From positions 62,001 through 126,000 of the forward strand of contig NZ_AKKA01000096.1 of the NCBI RefSeq assembly GCF_000282035.1: DNA of 64,000 nt. The letters run 5' to 3'. Shown here piece by piece: positions 63,540-64,000 of this stretch (within the stretch, counting starts at the first letter, position 1; each line of letters opens with the position of its first letter). This stretch comes from Rhizobium sp. CF122 (GTDB lineage: Bacteria > Pseudomonadota > Alphaproteobacteria > Rhizobiales > Rhizobiaceae). The notes under the pieces are model-generated. The model saw nothing but the letters and a program-made list of their open reading frames with translations. It made no database searches and had not been told where the DNA came from. The position numbers were made by a program, and so were the translations under genes.

Positions 63540-64000
63540 ATGGCCATCGCGAACTTGAGCACCGAACAGCAGATATTGGGTGAGATACGCCGGCAGGAGG
63601 GCAATCGCCGGGCTGTTCGCATTTGGCTGGGCTTTGTGCTCTTGGCACTGTTCTGTCTCGTGATCGTCGGCGGCGCCACCAGACTTACGAATTCGGGCCT
63701 GTCGATCACCGAGTGGAAGCCGATCCACGGCGTGATTCCGCCTCTGAGCGCCGCGGAATGGGACGAGGAATTCAAGCTCTACCAGCGCATTCCCGAGTAT
63801 CAGCAAATAAATGACGGAATGACCATCGACGAGTTCAAGGGCATTTTTTGGTGGGAGTGGGCCCACCGTCTGATTGCACGCGGCATTGGTGTCATCTTCG
63901 CGTTGCCGTTGCTCTATTTTTGGGTAACAGGAAAGGTGGAGCGACGGCTGCGCTGGCCTCTCTTCGGAATTCTGATGCTGGGTGGACTGCAGGGCGCGAT
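63540..64000 (+). CDS. cox15: Heme A synthase (partial, N-terminal)
   Basis: The first 153 residues of CtaA/Cox15, which oxidises haem O to haem A for aa3-type oxidase. LALFCLVIVGGATRLTNSGLSITEWKP holds the family signature in the first helix and loop; WWEWAHRLIARGIG carries the conserved His haem ligand and Glu. AAGGAG is five bases before the ATG. The gene continues past the end of the window. Confidence 0.96.
   Translation, partial: MAIANLSTEQQILGEIRRQEGNRRAVRIWLGFVLLALFCLVIVGGATRLTNSGLSITEWKPIHGVIPPLSAAEWDEEFKLYQRIPEYQQINDGMTIDEFKGIFWWEWAHRLIARGIGVIFALPLLYFWVTGKVERRLRWPLFGILMLGGLQGA

Overview
The window is an ordinary stretch of an alphaproteobacterial chromosome, most likely from the Rhizobiaceae (Rhizobium / Agrobacterium / Ensifer / Shinella type). 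This rests on family-level recognition and gene order: purMN divergent from AI-2E transporter-hdaA, then ppk-ppx; ldtR-ldtP followed by glyA-nrdR-ribD-ribE and ribH-nusB; plsX-fabH-ihfA-MerR; bamE divergent from a ubiquinol-cytochrome c chaperone and DUF177; and DUF2842 next to cox15. Genes are densely packed, many start on an ATGA-type overlap with the gene before, and almost every gene is intact. No insertion sequence, prophage, CRISPR array, integrase or rRNA operon was seen.

Layout. 1-6.4 kb: end of an outer-membrane protein gene, a divergent SDR/LysR pair, a GST, rlmJ, and a molybdopterin oxidoreductase translationally coupled to a NudK-type Nudix hydrolase. 6.5-11.5 kb: an orphan phnM, purMN, and an AI-2E-type permease overlapping hdaA, a regulator of DnaA. 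11.5-15.3 kb: the polyphosphate genes ppk and ppx behind a well-formed Pho box and -10. 15.4-24.8 kb: mixed metabolic and envelope genes (YdeI-like protein, secreted esterase-like phytase-family protein, membrane class III cyclase, rnd, Tat-exported multicopper oxidase, aspS, a secreted unknown). 25-31.9 kb: parC, SRPBCC protein, EamA exporter, bpt, RDD protein, hemB, membrane protein. 32-35.3 kb: ldtR, a glycosyltransferase and the L,D-transpeptidase ldtP, a cell-wall module. 35.4-44 kb: glyA, nrdR, riboflavin genes, nusB and the proton-pumping pyrophosphatase hppA. 44-50 kb: bamE, cytochrome bc1 chaperone, DUF177, plsX, fabH, ihfA, MerR, HAD phosphatase.

50-54.9 kb is the most accessory-looking part: small proteins, two glycosyltransferase-like genes (one with sialyltransferase/GT29-like motifs), a tRNA-Pro(GGG), and long gaps. 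54.9-63.1 kb is a surface polysaccharide cluster: Wzy-like polymerase, initiating sugar transferase, GT4 transferase and Wza-type lipoprotein on the minus strand; a Wzc/GumC-type copolymerase diverging from them; and a FemAB/GNAT-like acyltransferase. It resembles the chromosomal adhesin clusters upp (Agrobacterium) and gms (Rhizobium). The window ends inside cox15.

No wholly new multi-gene system is evident. The best leads are the GT29-like protein beside the polysaccharide cluster, the kinase-dead look of the Wzc homologue, the Pho box of ppk-ppx, the palindromes near ldtR and the 51.4 kb glycosyltransferase, and a perfect 14-bp hairpin abutting the ribosome-binding site of the RDD gene.
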